NCBI GenBank assembly: GCA_027023475.1
Contig: JALVVJ010000070.1
Coordinates: 1 to 45,890 of the forward strand
DNA: 45,890 nucleotides
Source: Flavobacteriales bacterium
GTDB lineage: Bacteria; Bacteroidota; Bacteroidia; Flavobacteriales; Flavobacteriaceae
Reading direction: 5' to 3'
Shown here: positions 24,565 to 34,396 of the stretch, in pieces
How positions within the stretch are numbered: the stretch's first letter is position 1
Layout of the letters: each line of letters starts with the position of its first letter
Program-made: the position numbers and the translations under genes
The notes under the pieces: generated by a model
What the model was told of the DNA's origin: nothing
Seen by the model: only the letters and a program-made list of their open reading frames with translations
The model's database searches: none

Positions 24565-26574
24565 TTACCTGAACAAATCATCCAGCAGTTTGTCGTCCAC
24601 CAAATGGGGCATGGTAATTTGCAAATCGGGTCGTTCGTTCATAGCGCGCCGGGCCGTAAACATGGCATTGTCGTTGCGGGCCCAACTGCGGCGGGCTATG
24701 CCGTTGTTCACGTCCCAATAAAGCATTTGTTTGAGTCGCCTTTCGGCATCGGCACTACCGTCGAGCACCATACCGAAGCCGCCGTTGATTACTTCGCCCC
24801 AACCTACGCCGCCGCCGTTGTGCAACGAAACCCAGGTGGCGCCCCGGAAGGCATCGCCGATAACGTTTTGCACGGCCATGTCGGCGGTAAAGCGGCTGCC
24901 GTCGTAGATGTTGGATGTTTCGCGGAAAGGCGAGTCGGTGCCTGACACATCGTGATGGTCGCGTCCCAAAACCACGGGGGCTGAAATGTCGCCCCGTGCA
25001 ATGGCTTCGTTGAATCGTCGCGCTATTTCAATCCGTCCCCAAGCGTCGGCATAGAGGATGCGGGCTTGCGAACCCACCACCAATTTGTTTTCTTGTGCGC
25101 CGCGAATCCAGCGGATATTGTCGTCCATTTGTTGGCGTATGCGTTCGGGCGCGCTTTGCATCAGTTCTTCGAGCACTTGGGTGGCAATGCGGTCGGTCAG
25201 GGCCAGATCTTCGGGCTTGCCACTGGTGCACACCCAGCGGAAGGGCCCAAAGCCGTAGTCGAAGCAGTAGGGGCCCATGATGTCTTCCACATAGGACGGA
25301 TATTTGAAGCGGCCGTCGGGTTGTAATATATCGGCGCCGGCACGGCTGCTTTCGAGCAGAAAGGCGTTGCCGTAGTCGAAAAAGTAGGTGCCGCGTTCGG
25401 CGTGCTTGTTGATGGCATCCACCTGACGGCGCAACGAACGGTGAACGTATTCGCGGAATTTTTCCGGCCGGGCGGCCATCATACGGTTGGCTTCGTCGAA
25501 GGAGAGTTCCACGGGATAGTAGCCGCCGTTGTAGGGATTGTGTAAAGAGGTTTGGTCGCTACCCAGGTCGATTTTGATGCCTTCGTCCAGGAAGCGTTCC
25601 CACACGTGCACCACATTGCCGATATAGCCGAACGAAATCACTTGGCCTTTTTCCAGGGCGTAGCGTACGCGGGCCGTAAGGTCGTCCAAATCGTCGGTGA
25701 GCACGTCCACCCAGCCCTGGCTGTGGCGTTTGCGCGCGGCCCGGGGATTGACTTCGGCCACCACGCTGACCACGCCGGCAATATTGCCCGCCTTGGGTTG
25801 GGCGCCGCTCATGCCGCCCAATCCGGCCGAAACGAACAATACGGGCTCATCGGCGGGTTTGCCGTAGCGTTCGCGGATAATGCGTTTGGCATTGAGCAGG
25901 GTGATGGTGGTGCCGTGCACAATGCCTTGGGGCCCGATGTACATATAACTGCCGGCCGTCATTTGGCCGTATTGGGTAACGCCCAGGGCGTTGTAGCGAT
26001 CGTAGTCGTCCAGGGACGAATAGTTGGGCACCATCATGCCGTTGGTTACCACCACGCGGGGGGCATCTTTGTGCGAAGGGAATAAGCCCAAAGGGTGGCC
26101 CGAATACATGACCAGGGTTTGCTCATCGGTCATTTCCGACAGGTAGCGCATGGTGAGCAGGTATTGGGCCCAGTTTTGGAAGACGGCTCCGTTGCCGCCA
26201 TAGGTAATCAATTCGTGCGGATGCTGGGCCACGCGCGGGTCCAGGTTGTTTTGAATCATGAGCATAATGGCCGCCGCCTGCGGTGTGCGGGCCGGATATT
26301 CATTGATGGGCCGGGCATACATGGGATAATCGGGCCGGAAGCGATACATGTAAATCCGTCCGTAGGTTTCCAGTTCGTCGCGAAATTCGGGCGCCAGCAC
26401 CGGATGCCACTGAGGCGGGAAATAACGTAGCGCGTTGCGCACGGCCAGTTTTTTTTCTTCTTCGGTGAGGATATTCCGCCGCGGCGGTGCGTGATTCACA
26501 TCGGGGTCGTAGGGTTTGGGTTCGGGCAGGGTTTCGGGAATGCCTTGGCGGATTTGTTGTTGGAAGTCGGTCAT
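24565..26574 (-). CDS. hutU: Urocanate hydratase (urocanase)
   Basis: 669 residues, as in the large Bacteroidota urocanases. It converts urocanate plus water to 4-imidazolone-5-propionate, the second step of histidine degradation, using tightly bound NAD+ as an electrophile. Conserved blocks include YGGNGAVFQNWAQYLL, MYSGHPLGLFPSH, the GQMTAGSYMYIGPQGIVHGT segment, SAGLGGMSGAQPKAG, the active-site region FRWVCTSGKPEDL with its Cys, and NIRWIRGAQENKLV. The start is ATG 26574 (MTDFQQQIRQGIPETL); the frame remains open upstream but that part is not family sequence. No other hut gene is in the window. Confidence 0.96.
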   Translation of the reverse strand: MTDFQQQIRQGIPETLPEPKPYDPDVNHAPPRRNILTEEEKKLAVRNALRYFPPQWHPVLAPEFRDELETYGRIYMYRFRPDYPMYARPINEYPARTPQAAAIMLMIQNNLDPRVAQHPHELITYGGNGAVFQNWAQYLLTMRYLSEMTDEQTLVMYSGHPLGLFPSHKDAPRVVVTNGMMVPNYSSLDDYDRYNALGVTQYGQMTAGSYMYIGPQGIVHGTTITLLNAKRIIRERYGKPADEPVLFVSAGLGGMSGAQPKAGNIAGVVSVVAEVNPRAARKRHSQGWVDVLTDDLDDLTARVRYALEKGQVISFGYIGNVVHVWERFLDEGIKIDLGSDQTSLHNPYNGGYYPVELSFDEANRMMAARPEKFREYVHRSLRRQVDAINKHAERGTYFFDYGNAFLLESSRAGADILQPDGRFKYPSYVEDIMGPYCFDYGFGPFRWVCTSGKPEDLALTDRIATQVLEELMQSAPERIRQQMDDNIRWIRGAQENKLVVGSQARILYADAWGRIEIARRFNEAIARGDISAPVVLGRDHHDVSGTDSPFRETSNIYDGSRFTADMAVQNVIGDAFRGATWVSLHNGGGVGWGEVINGGFGMVLDGSADAERRLKQMLYWDVNNGIARRSWARNDNAMFTARRAMNERPDLQITMPHLVDDKLLDDLFR

Positions 26575-26690
26575 GATGCAAAAAGTTTGAGCAAATGAAT
26601 TTAGGGATTTTTCGCGGGATGTGCAATGCGTTGTGTGGATTTTTTTTGAAAGAATGATGTGCGTGGGCGTTATGTATGTCAATGTTTTCC

Positions 26691-27045
26691 GCGCCAGCGG
26701 GCGCAGCGGTTACGGGGCGCCGGCCGGCCGGTGCGGCGGCGCTTTGCGTCGCCGGTTTTCCCGTCCGGTGTAGGCCGACAGTGGGAGGCCCCACGCACGG
26801 GCGGGGCGAAGCGCCCGAAGGGTGCGAAGCCGAAAACCACCGGCCGGACAAGCACCGTTTGAGCGGAGCACGCGACGGCGCCACGTGAGGAAACGCGCCC
26901 GAAAAGGGCGCTCCGTCGTCCCGAAGACGGGCGCGTGCCGCCGCCGCAGCGCCGGAGACGCTGACGGATTGCCTCCGGCAGGCCGCGCGGGCTTCGCCCG
27001 CCGGCGGCGGCCCGAACGTGTACGCCGGGGCGCCCGAAAAAAAAC
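26691..27045 (+). repeat. Diverged structured repeat, copy E
   Basis: This fills the gap between hutU and fpr. It starts GCGCCAGCGGGCGCAGCGG with TTACGGGGC, has the partner CACCGTTTGAGCGGAGCAC near 26850-26875, and ends GGGGCGCCCGAAAAAAAAC. Key motifs AGCGGTTA and TTTGAGCGGA are kept, while the stem bases differ from copies A-D and still pair (ACGG with CCGT; GCG with CGC in the outer stem). It contains further small hairpins, such as GCGGGC-TTC-GCCCGC. No plausible protein is encoded. Confidence 0.6.
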
Positions 27046-27071
27046 AAAAAGGCAAGCACAGGGCCTGCCTT
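27040..27071 (-). terminator. Terminator of fpr
   Basis: On the minus strand AAGGCAGG pairs with CTTGCCTT (8 bp, one G-T) around CCCTGTG, followed by TTTGTTTTTTTT. It lies 23 bases after the fpr stop and overlaps the A-rich end of repeat copy E. Confidence 0.8.
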
Positions 27072-27094
27072 CCGGGTTATGTGGAATCGGGTGT

Positions 27095-27907
27095 TTAAAA
27101 CTCTTCGGCGTGGATTTGGCCGGGTTCGCGCTTGGTGTGTTCCTTGAAGCCGTCGGCCGTAAGTAGGGCCTTCATGTGGGTAACCATATTCGGGTTTCCG
27201 CAGAGGAATACGTGGGTGTTGTCGGGCTTGGGGTCGAAGCCGGTTTTGTTGCGCCAATCGGGGTCTTTCCAAATATCCTCGAAAAAGCGTGTATCGCCTT
27301 CCCATTTCACCGGTTCGCGTTCGGGGCGGGTAACGGTGGGGTAATAGACCAGCTTGTCGGGGAACATGCGTTGCAAGAGTGTGAGTTCGCCGTGGTAGCC
27401 CAAATCCCAGCTGTTGTCGGCGCCGTGCACCACCACGATTTTGCCTTGGCGGTGAAGGGCATCGCTGCGCAGCATGCTCATGTAGGGCGCAATGCCCGTT
27501 CCGGTAGCAAAAAGGATGAGGTTTTGGTCTTCGGGCACTTGGTCGAGCGTGAACATGCCGGTGGGTTTTTGGCTCATAAACAGCCGGTCGCCCACTTGCA
27601 GGTTAAATAGCCGGGGTGTGAGCTGGCCCGATTTGACCAGCGAGATGTAAAATTCCACATAATCGTCGCGCGAAGAGGATGCAATGCTGTATGCCCGGCG
27701 GATGAGTTTGTCGGGGTCGGCGGGTTTGTGTTCGGGTTCGGCCTCGGGGGTGCGCGGCTCGTCGCCGAACAGTCCTAACACCACGAATTGGCCGGGCTTG
27801 AAGGGCGGAAGTTTCCACTCGTCGGGTTTGACCCGGATGATTTTCATGGTGGGCGAAATATGTACGATTTGCGAAATCACGCTGTTGTATTTGCTTTTGT
27901 CGCTCAT
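27095..27907 (-). CDS. fpr: Ferredoxin/flavodoxin-NADP+ reductase
   Basis: 270 residues. The FAD enzyme moves electrons between NADPH and ferredoxin or flavodoxin in the cytosol. The FAD-binding barrel spans about 1-115: FKPGQFVVLGLFG and the flavin motif RAYSIASS (about 70-77), then GDRLFMSQKPTGMFTL. The NADP domain has LFATGTGIAPYMSMLRS and the C-terminal CGNPNMVTHMKALL. The extended linker after PRTPEAEPEHKPADP is unusual compared with the E. coli enzyme. A TATCTTTG -7 box lies on the minus strand at 27934-27927, without a good -33 box. It is probably monocistronic. Confidence 0.92.
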   Translation of the reverse strand: MSDKSKYNSVISQIVHISPTMKIIRVKPDEWKLPPFKPGQFVVLGLFGDEPRTPEAEPEHKPADPDKLIRRAYSIASSSRDDYVEFYISLVKSGQLTPRLFNLQVGDRLFMSQKPTGMFTLDQVPEDQNLILFATGTGIAPYMSMLRSDALHRQGKIVVVHGADNSWDLGYHGELTLLQRMFPDKLVYYPTVTRPEREPVKWEGDTRFFEDIWKDPDWRNKTGFDPKPDNTHVFLCGNPNMVTHMKALLTADGFKEHTKREPGQIHAEEF

Positions 27908-27999
27908 GGTAAAAAATTCATTTTTACAAAGATAAACGAATAAATGCCGGTGGGCATTGATATATCATTAGGAAATGCTTATGCTCCTATTATTCGGTT

Positions 28000-29403
<1,404 letters not shown>

Positions 29404-29580
29404 TTATGCGGGCCAAGATAACAAAAAGCCGCCGAAAGGGGGAGGATAAATTTCAATTTTGAGAAGAAAAACAATATAACTTTTGTGGAAAAACTAAAAT
29501 TTATGTCAAATGTACTTGACAAAATTCGTATTTGATAATAAATTTAAAGGATAAAAACAAAAACATCAAAAACCACTGCT

Positions 29581-31251
29581 ATGAAACGTTTGCTTTATTT
29601 CGTGCTGTTCATTTTGCCCATTGCCGTTTGGGGGCAAGACGGATTCCATTACAAAATCCTTTTGTCGCAAAACGGAAATGTTTTGGCCAACACGGATGTG
29701 GATTTGCGGCTAACTATTGAAGTTCCTTCGGTTGGTCCGGTTTACACGGAAACTTTCCACACCACCACCGATGCCAACGGCATTGCCCGGGTGGTTATAG
29801 GAACGGGGAACACGTCGGATGATTTTTCGGCCATCAATTGGTCGCAGCCTTATGTGCTACACACGGAGGTGAGCTTGGACAACGGTTCCACCTACACCGA
29901 CATGGGCACGGAGCCCTTGGAATATGTTCCGTATGCCAAGTGGGCGGCCTCGGCGGATTACCGTGATTTGAAAAATGCGCCGGAAATATTCATCAACACG
30001 CAAAATCATCAACCGGCTACCACTGTGAACGACACTATCTATCATTTGGGGCCGTTGATGGTGGGTACGGGAGGTTATACGCAGGGCTTGCAAATGGCAG
30101 TTGTAAAGAATATCGATTCGGATGATAATACCACGGGGCTCAAAGTGGATTTGACAGGTAGCGGCAACGGAAACCTGTTGAACATTTACAACCACATGGA
30201 TGTGTCGGGGAATGGAGGAAGCCGTTTCGGGATTTACAACCTGATGACCGGAACGGCAGGCAGGCCGCAGGGCCGTTCGACCTCCGTATCCACTACGATG
30301 GTGGCAGGTGTGAATAACCAAATCAACGTTTCGGGCTTGGGGCCGCATTATGGCGTGTTCAATACATTAAGTCAAGGTACGGGGATTCAAATCGGTACAT
30401 ATAACCGTCTTAGCGGAAGCGACGGATTGGTGCAAATGGGTACGGAAAACTATTTGGATAATAACAACGACGACGAACAATACGGTGTGTATTCGGTACT
30501 CAGGGGTAGTGGAAACGGTTACCACTACGGTTATCACGCCATATTGGAAGGCAGTGGAGGCGGTCGCCAGGTAGGATATGGGGTGTATATTACCAATTCG
30601 GGCGATGAGAATCATTATGGGGCATTTTACGAATTTAACGGAAGCGGAAGCGGTGATCGCTACGGGGTTTACAATACAATGCATGACGACGGGACGGGAA
30701 CACATTATGGTGTTTACAACCGCATTACGACCGATAGTGATATGCCGGAATGTGGCGTTTATAATTATGTGTCCGGTTACGGAACGGGTAATAAATACGG
30801 CGAGTATATCGAAATACCGAATTCGTCGGGAGGAACGCACTACGGCATTTTTTCGCGCGTGTTGGCTTTGGGCGATTCTTATGCGGGATATTTTGACGGC
30901 AACGTAAAAATTACGCACAAGCTAAAAACCGATATTGCCGGGGATACGGACCTGAAATCTTATGTGTATGGTTCGGTGAGCAATGTCGGTCAAATTGATC
31001 CCGGGGCATCATCGGATGGTTTTACCGTAACCTATAATAATGGAAATCCGGGTGTTTATCGGATAAATATGCCTTCGATTGGCCCGGGAACCTATGTGAA
31101 TTATACGGTAACGGTGAGCGTGGAAACCAACAACGGGACGCCCTATGTGGCGGTGGTGGATAAGCACGGAACATACTTTTATGTTTACATTTATGATTTG
31201 AACGGTCAAGCCCGCAGTATGGAATTTGATTTTGTTGTTTTCAGGAAGTAA
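29581..31251 (+). CDS. Secreted protein with tandem YGVYN-type repeats
   Basis: 556 residues. The signal peptide is MKRLLYFVLFILPIAVWG. An N-terminal beta domain (about 20-115, YKILLSQNGNVLANTDVDLR) resembles the start of Bacteroidota tail-fibre-like proteins. From about residue 200 to 430 there are roughly a dozen repeats of ~20 residues with a core of YG[VIE][YF] followed by Asn or Ser and then a Gly-Ser-rich turn (HYGVYNRITTDSDMPE, DRYGVYNTMHDDGTGT, QYGVYSVLRGSGNG). Such regular beta units suggest a beta-solenoid. The C-terminal ~120 residues form a separate domain ending FDFVVFRK; no T9SS sorting domain is evident. Function is unknown; an adhesive or surface role is a guess. Confidence 0.82.
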   Translation: MKRLLYFVLFILPIAVWGQDGFHYKILLSQNGNVLANTDVDLRLTIEVPSVGPVYTETFHTTTDANGIARVVIGTGNTSDDFSAINWSQPYVLHTEVSLDNGSTYTDMGTEPLEYVPYAKWAASADYRDLKNAPEIFINTQNHQPATTVNDTIYHLGPLMVGTGGYTQGLQMAVVKNIDSDDNTTGLKVDLTGSGNGNLLNIYNHMDVSGNGGSRFGIYNLMTGTAGRPQGRSTSVSTTMVAGVNNQINVSGLGPHYGVFNTLSQGTGIQIGTYNRLSGSDGLVQMGTENYLDNNNDDEQYGVYSVLRGSGNGYHYGYHAILEGSGGGRQVGYGVYITNSGDENHYGAFYEFNGSGSGDRYGVYNTMHDDGTGTHYGVYNRITTDSDMPECGVYNYVSGYGTGNKYGEYIEIPNSSGGTHYGIFSRVLALGDSYAGYFDGNVKITHKLKTDIAGDTDLKSYVYGSVSNVGQIDPGASSDGFTVTYNNGNPGVYRINMPSIGPGTYVNYTVTVSVETNNGTPYVAVVDKHGTYFYVYIYDLNGQARSMEFDFVVFRK

Positions 31252-31271
31252 GTACAGGGGAAGGAATAACA

Positions 31272-31303
31272 AAAAAACCTCCGGAATGCGGAGGTTTTTT
31301 TTG
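31272..31303. terminator. Bidirectional terminator
   Basis: AAAAAACCTCCG pairs perfectly with CGGAGGTTTTTT around GAATG, with an A run on one side and a T run on the other. It serves the convergent genes ending at 31251 (+) and 31329 (-). Confidence 0.9.
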
Positions 31304-31328
31304 TTCTGTATAAAAAGGAGTGGAGGCC

Positions 31329-31763
31329 TTATAACCACCAGGCCCAGCATCCACCTCCTACGAAGTATAATCCGCCCCAAATCAATGCGTTCACTACACA
31401 TCCGATAAGGGCTTCCTTGGTGTATTCTTTGTTTTTGTCGGTGAGGAAGTAAACCACCAATATACCTACCCAGCTAAGCACAAATCCCCACCAGAAAGGC
31501 GGAATGCCTAACAGTTCGTCGGGACCTTTGTCGAACAGGTTGATGCTTTCGTCATCGAAATTGCGCAGTAGCAAATTGTCGTGGAAATTGAGTTGGTCGG
31601 CAGTAATGTGATGTGCGGTTACGTAGTTATCCACCACATTGACGGTGGCAAGGGCTTGGTCAACAACCGCTTGATTGTAGCGGAACAGATGGGCGTTTCC
31701 GGCACGGGCCGTCCAGGTCATCAAACCGAAAAGCAACAGGAAGAGCCAATTTTTGTTATTCAT
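31329..31763 (-). CDS. Small membrane protein with signal peptide
   Basis: 144 residues. The signal peptide ends WTARAG. A soluble stretch (about 23-85) is followed by two hydrophobic segments: PPFWWGFVLSWVGILVVYFL, then a short Lys/Glu loop DKNKEYTKEALIGC, and VVNALIWGGLYFVGGGCWAW. Such Pro-Phe-Trp-Trp small membrane proteins occur in many Bacteroidota, without known function. A TATTTTTA box with an upstream TTG 19 bases away and a 16-bp inverted repeat (31812-31827) lie upstream, so the gene may be regulated. Confidence 0.75.
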   Translation of the reverse strand: MNNKNWLFLLLFGLMTWTARAGNAHLFRYNQAVVDQALATVNVVDNYVTAHHITADQLNFHDNLLLRNFDDESINLFDKGPDELLGIPPFWWGFVLSWVGILVVYFLTDKNKEYTKEALIGCVVNALIWGGLYFVGGGCWAWWL

Positions 31764-31811
31764 AGTAATATGATTTTTTGATTTGTAAAAATAACAAAAA
31801 GAATCGTGGAT

Positions 31812-31827
31812 ACAATATGTATATTGT
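31812..31827. promoter_or_regulatory. Inverted repeat in the promoter of the small membrane protein
   Basis: ACAATAT-GT-ATATTGT (7-2-7). On the minus strand it overlaps the TTG that would be the -33 box paired with TATTTTTA nearer the gene, a typical operator position. The binding protein is unknown. Confidence 0.4.
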
Positions 31828-31910
31828 CATAAAATCAAAAAATTATTAATTACTTGACAGTGCGAGTCGTATCAAATGCGAATGGAAATTTATTGTGTTA
31901 TGAATAGACT

Positions 31911-32293
31911 GCGCCAGGGATGGGAGCGGTTATGCGGCGCGGGGCAGGCCGAATTTTTTGTGCCGGTGGCGGGGGCTCGCAGCGCAAGAGACCACGGCGC
32001 CGGCTTTACAAAAACCGGCCTTGCCCAAGCCGCATTTGAGCGGACAGCCCAGTCCCGACTCGTGAACGCGCTGCGGTGCGCAGCAATGCAGCCTAGCGTT
32101 GCAGCAAGCATAAAATTATCACACCAAATTTTGTTTTTTTTTGCCGATAACGGCATTGACCATCCTTGCCATAGCTCTACGGCTATGCCTTCGGATGGCC
32201 GGCTTTGTTCTCGACAAAAATAACGGCAACTTTTCCGACATTTTACACTTGCTGCAACGCTGCGTGAACGAGTGCGGGAGGCGCCCTAAAAAT
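31911..32293 (+). repeat. GC-rich structured repeat, copy D (long form with 165-bp module)
   Basis: This starts GCGCCAGGGATGGGAGCGG with TTATGCGGCG, has the core GCCGCATTTGAGCGGACAG near 32025-32050, and ends GGCGCCCTAAAAAT. It holds the module at 32096-32260 at the same relative place as copy A. It fills the region between the small membrane protein gene and the tRNA cluster promoter. Short frames here (for example one beginning MPLSAKKNKIWC on the minus strand) are shadows of the repeat. Confidence 0.8.
32096..32260. repeat. 165-bp module with terminal inverted repeats, copy 2
   Basis: Ends GCGTTGCAGCAAG and CTTGCTGCAACGC, in reverse orientation to copy 1 at 3813-3975 and clearly alike along its length, including the long hairpin around GCCATAGC/GCTATGCC. 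The differences are mostly single bases. Confidence 0.7.
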
Positions 32294-32343
32294 AAAGAAA
32301 AACAGGTGGGAGAACGGGTTGTAAAAAGGGGTTGTAAAAAAGG

Positions 32344-32375
32344 TTTGGTGGGATAAAAAAAAGTTTATAAATTTG
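32344..32375 (+). promoter_or_regulatory. Promoter of the tRNA-tuf-rpo block
   Basis: TTTG (32344-32347), 20 bases, then TAAATTTG (32368-32375), a perfect match to the consensus. It lies 26 bases before the first tRNA. Confidence 0.75.
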
Positions 32376-32401
32376 CGTGCCGAAAGAAAGGAGAGCGAGC
32401 T

Positions 32402-32475
32402 GCCGATGTAGCTCAGTTGGTCAGAGCAGCTGATTTGTAATCAGCAGGTCGTGGGTTCGAATCCCTCCATCGGCT
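32402..32475 (+). tRNA. tRNA-Thr (TGT anticodon)
   Basis: 74 nt. The acceptor GCCGATG pairs with CATCGGC; the anticodon loop TTTGTAA gives TGT (32436-32438). No CCA is encoded. Confidence 0.97.
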
Positions 32476-32499
32476 CATTGACATCAAGGGAAGAAACAG

Positions 32500-32581
32500 G
32501 GTGGGGTTCCCGAGTGGCCAAAGGGGGCAGACTGTAAATCTGTTGCGTTACGCTTCGGAGGTTCGAATCCTCCCCCCACCA
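32500..32581 (+). tRNA. tRNA-Tyr (GTA anticodon)
   Basis: 82 nt with a long variable arm. The acceptor GGTGGGG pairs with CCCCACC; the anticodon loop CTGTAAA gives GTA (32534-32536). Confidence 0.97.
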
Positions 32582-32621
32582 CACAGGAAGGCGAGCTGCC
32601 GGAGGAGATTCGGCAAGGCAT

Positions 32622-32694
32622 GCGGGAGTAGCTCAGTTGGTAGAGCGTCAGCCTTCCAAGCTGAATGTCGCGGGTTCGAGTCCCGTCTCCCGCT
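32622..32694 (+). tRNA. tRNA-Gly (TCC anticodon)
   Basis: 73 nt. The acceptor GCGGGAG pairs with CTCCCGC; the anticodon loop CTTCCAA gives TCC (32655-32657). Confidence 0.97.
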
Positions 32695-32704
32695 CTAAAC
32701 AAAA

Positions 32705-32776
32705 GCCGATGTAGCTCAGGGGTAGAGCGTTTCCTTGGTAAGGAAAAGGTCACGGGTTCAAATCCCGTCATTGGCT
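32705..32776 (+). tRNA. tRNA-Thr (GGT anticodon)
   Basis: 72 nt. The acceptor GCCGATG pairs with CATTGGC (one G-T); the anticodon loop TTGGTAA gives GGT (32737-32739). It is the second threonine tRNA of the cluster. Confidence 0.96.
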
Positions 32777-32825
32777 CAAAAGCGAGTTGGCAAACACAAT
32801 TAAATATCTATTAAAACTCACTATT

Positions 32826-34013
32826 ATGGCAAAAGAAAAATTCGAAAGGACCAAACCGCACGTCAATATCGGTACCATCGGTCACGTGGACCACGGTAAA
32901 ACGACGTTGACGGCTGCCATCACCAAAGTTTTGGCCGAAAAAGGTCTGGCTCAGGAAAAAGACTTTGAATCCATCGACAACGCGCCCGAAGAAAAAGAGC
33001 GCGGTATTACCATTAACACGGCGCACGTGGAATACGAAACCGACAAGCGCCACTATGCACACGTGGACTGTCCCGGACACGCCGACTATGTGAAAAACAT
33101 GGTAACGGGTGCCGCTCAAATGGACGGTGCTATTTTGGTAGTGGCCGCCACCGACGGTCCCATGCCCCAAACACGTGAACACATTCTGTTGGCCCGTCAG
33201 GTAGGTGTGCCTAAGATTGTTGTTTTTATGAACAAAGTGGATATGGTGGACGACGAAGAGTTGTTGGAATTGGTGGAAATGGAAATCCGCGATTTGCTTT
33301 CGTTCTACGAATACGACGGCGACAATACGCCCGTTATCCAAGGTTCGGCTTTGGGTGCTTTGAACGGCGAACCCAAATGGGTAAAAACCGTTGAAGAACT
33401 CATGGATGCCGTGGACAACTGGATTGACGAACCGCAACGTGATGTGGACAAGCCCTTCTTGATGCCTATCGAAGACGTGTTCTCCATTACCGGTCGTGGT
33501 ACGGTGGCTACGGGACGTATCGAAACGGGTATTATCCATACGGGTGATCCGGTGGAAATCATCGGTTTCGGTGACGAAAAACTTACTTCGGTTGTTACCG
33601 GTGTGGAAATGTTCCGTAAGATTTTGGACGAAGGACAAGCAGGTGATAACGTAGGTTTGCTCTTGCGTGGTATTGACAAAAAACAAATCCGACGCGGTAT
33701 GGTAATCGCCGCTCCCGGAACCATTAAACCGCACAAGAAGTTCAAAGCCGAGGTTTATATCCTGAAAAAAGAAGAAGGTGGTCGTCATACGCCTTTCCAC
33801 AACAACTACCGTCCGCAATTCTACTTGCGAACCACCGACGTTACAGGTGAAATTCACTTGCCCGAAGGTGTGGAAATGGTATTGCCCGGCGATAACTTGA
33901 CCATTGAGGTTGAATTGATTCAACCGGTTGCCTTGAACAAAGGGTTGCGTTTTGCTATCCGTGAAGGTGGCCGTACGGTTGGTGCCGGTCAGATCACCGA
34001 GATTATCGAATAA
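32826..34013 (+). CDS. tuf: Elongation factor Tu
   Basis: 395 residues. The GTPase delivers aminoacyl-tRNA to the ribosome. GTP-binding motifs are visible: GHVDHGKT (about 19-26), RGITI, DCPGH, NKVD and the GSAL segment, followed by domains 2 and 3, with [13 protein letters not shown] and RRGMVIA. The start is ATG 32826 ([16 protein letters not shown]); an in-frame start 13 codons upstream lies next to the last tRNA and is not family sequence. The order tRNA-Thr, Tyr, Gly, Thr, tuf equals E. coli thrU-tyrU-glyT-thrT-tufB. Confidence 0.99.
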   Translation: MAKEKFERTKPHVNIGTIGHVDHGKTTLTAAITKVLAEKGLAQEKDFESIDNAPEEKERGITINTAHVEYETDKRHYAHVDCPGHADYVKNMVTGAAQMDGAILVVAATDGPMPQTREHILLARQVGVPKIVVFMNKVDMVDDEELLELVEMEIRDLLSFYEYDGDNTPVIQGSALGALNGEPKWVKTVEELMDAVDNWIDEPQRDVDKPFLMPIEDVFSITGRGTVATGRIETGIIHTGDPVEIIGFGDEKLTSVVTGVEMFRKILDEGQAGDNVGLLLRGIDKKQIRRGMVIAAPGTIKPHKKFKAEVYILKKEEGGRHTPFHNNYRPQFYLRTTDVTGEIHLPEGVEMVLPGDNLTIEVELIQPVALNKGLRFAIREGGRTVGAGQITEIIE

Positions 34014-34042
34014 GGTTTTTTGACAAAACGGTAAATTATCAA

Positions 34043-34079
34043 AGAATTTGAAGCCCCGGTTTCGGGGGCTTCAAATTCT
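34043..34079 (+). terminator. 15-bp hairpin between tuf and tRNA-Trp
   Basis: AGAATTTGAAGCCCC pairs perfectly with GGGGCTTCAAATTCT around a 7-nt loop. The tract after it (GTTTACAA) is not a clear U run, so it may be an attenuator, a processing signal or a partial terminator rather than a full stop. Confidence 0.6.
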
Positions 34080-34087
34080 GTTTACAA

Positions 34088-34160
34088 ACGGGCATAGCTC
34101 AGTTGGTAGAGCACCGGTCTCCAAAACCGGGTGTCGGGAGTTCGAGTCTCTCTGCCCGTG
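34088..34160 (+). tRNA. tRNA-Trp (CCA anticodon)
   Basis: 73 nt. The acceptor ACGGGCA pairs with TGCCCGT; the anticodon loop CTCCAAA gives CCA (34121-34123). It lies 18 bases before secE, as in many bacteria. Confidence 0.97.
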
Positions 34161-34178
34161 CAATGTAAGCAAGCAATT

Positions 34179-34394
34179 ATGGAAAAAAAGAAAAACATAT
34201 TCCAATCCTTGGCAGATTATGTAAAAGATGCCTACAAGGAGCTTACCCATCACGTAGTGTGGCCCAGTTGGAAAGAGGTTCAACGGCTTACGGTGGTGGT
34301 AGCCATGTTTAGTTTCTTGTTTTCGCTCTTTATTTTTGTTGTGGATTGGGTATTCCGCAAGACGTTGACCTACTACTATAAAATCATTCGCTAG
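34179..34394 (+). CDS. secE: Preprotein translocase subunit SecE
   Basis: 71 residues, a short SecE with a single membrane helix. It is the essential clamp around SecY in the Sec channel. The amphipathic segment DYVKDAYKELTHHVVWPSWKEV carries the conserved WPSWKE motif, and the helix is LTVVVAMFSFLFSLFIFVVD. ATG 34179 gives the expected start (MEKKKNIFQSL); the longer open frame would run through tRNA-Trp. nusG follows two bases after its stop. Confidence 0.96.
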   Translation: MEKKKNIFQSLADYVKDAYKELTHHVVWPSWKEVQRLTVVVAMFSFLFSLFIFVVDWVFRKTLTYYYKIIR

Positions 34395-34396
34395 TC

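Noticed and set aside
26659-27305. Arg/Pro-rich frames across repeat copy E
   Set aside because: High GC content opens all frames; hutU and fpr already account for the flanks and no domain is visible.
31890-32156. Small frame starting MPLSAKKNKIWC
   Set aside because: It is inside repeat copy D and has a counterpart in copy A with different ends, so it follows the repeat, not a gene.
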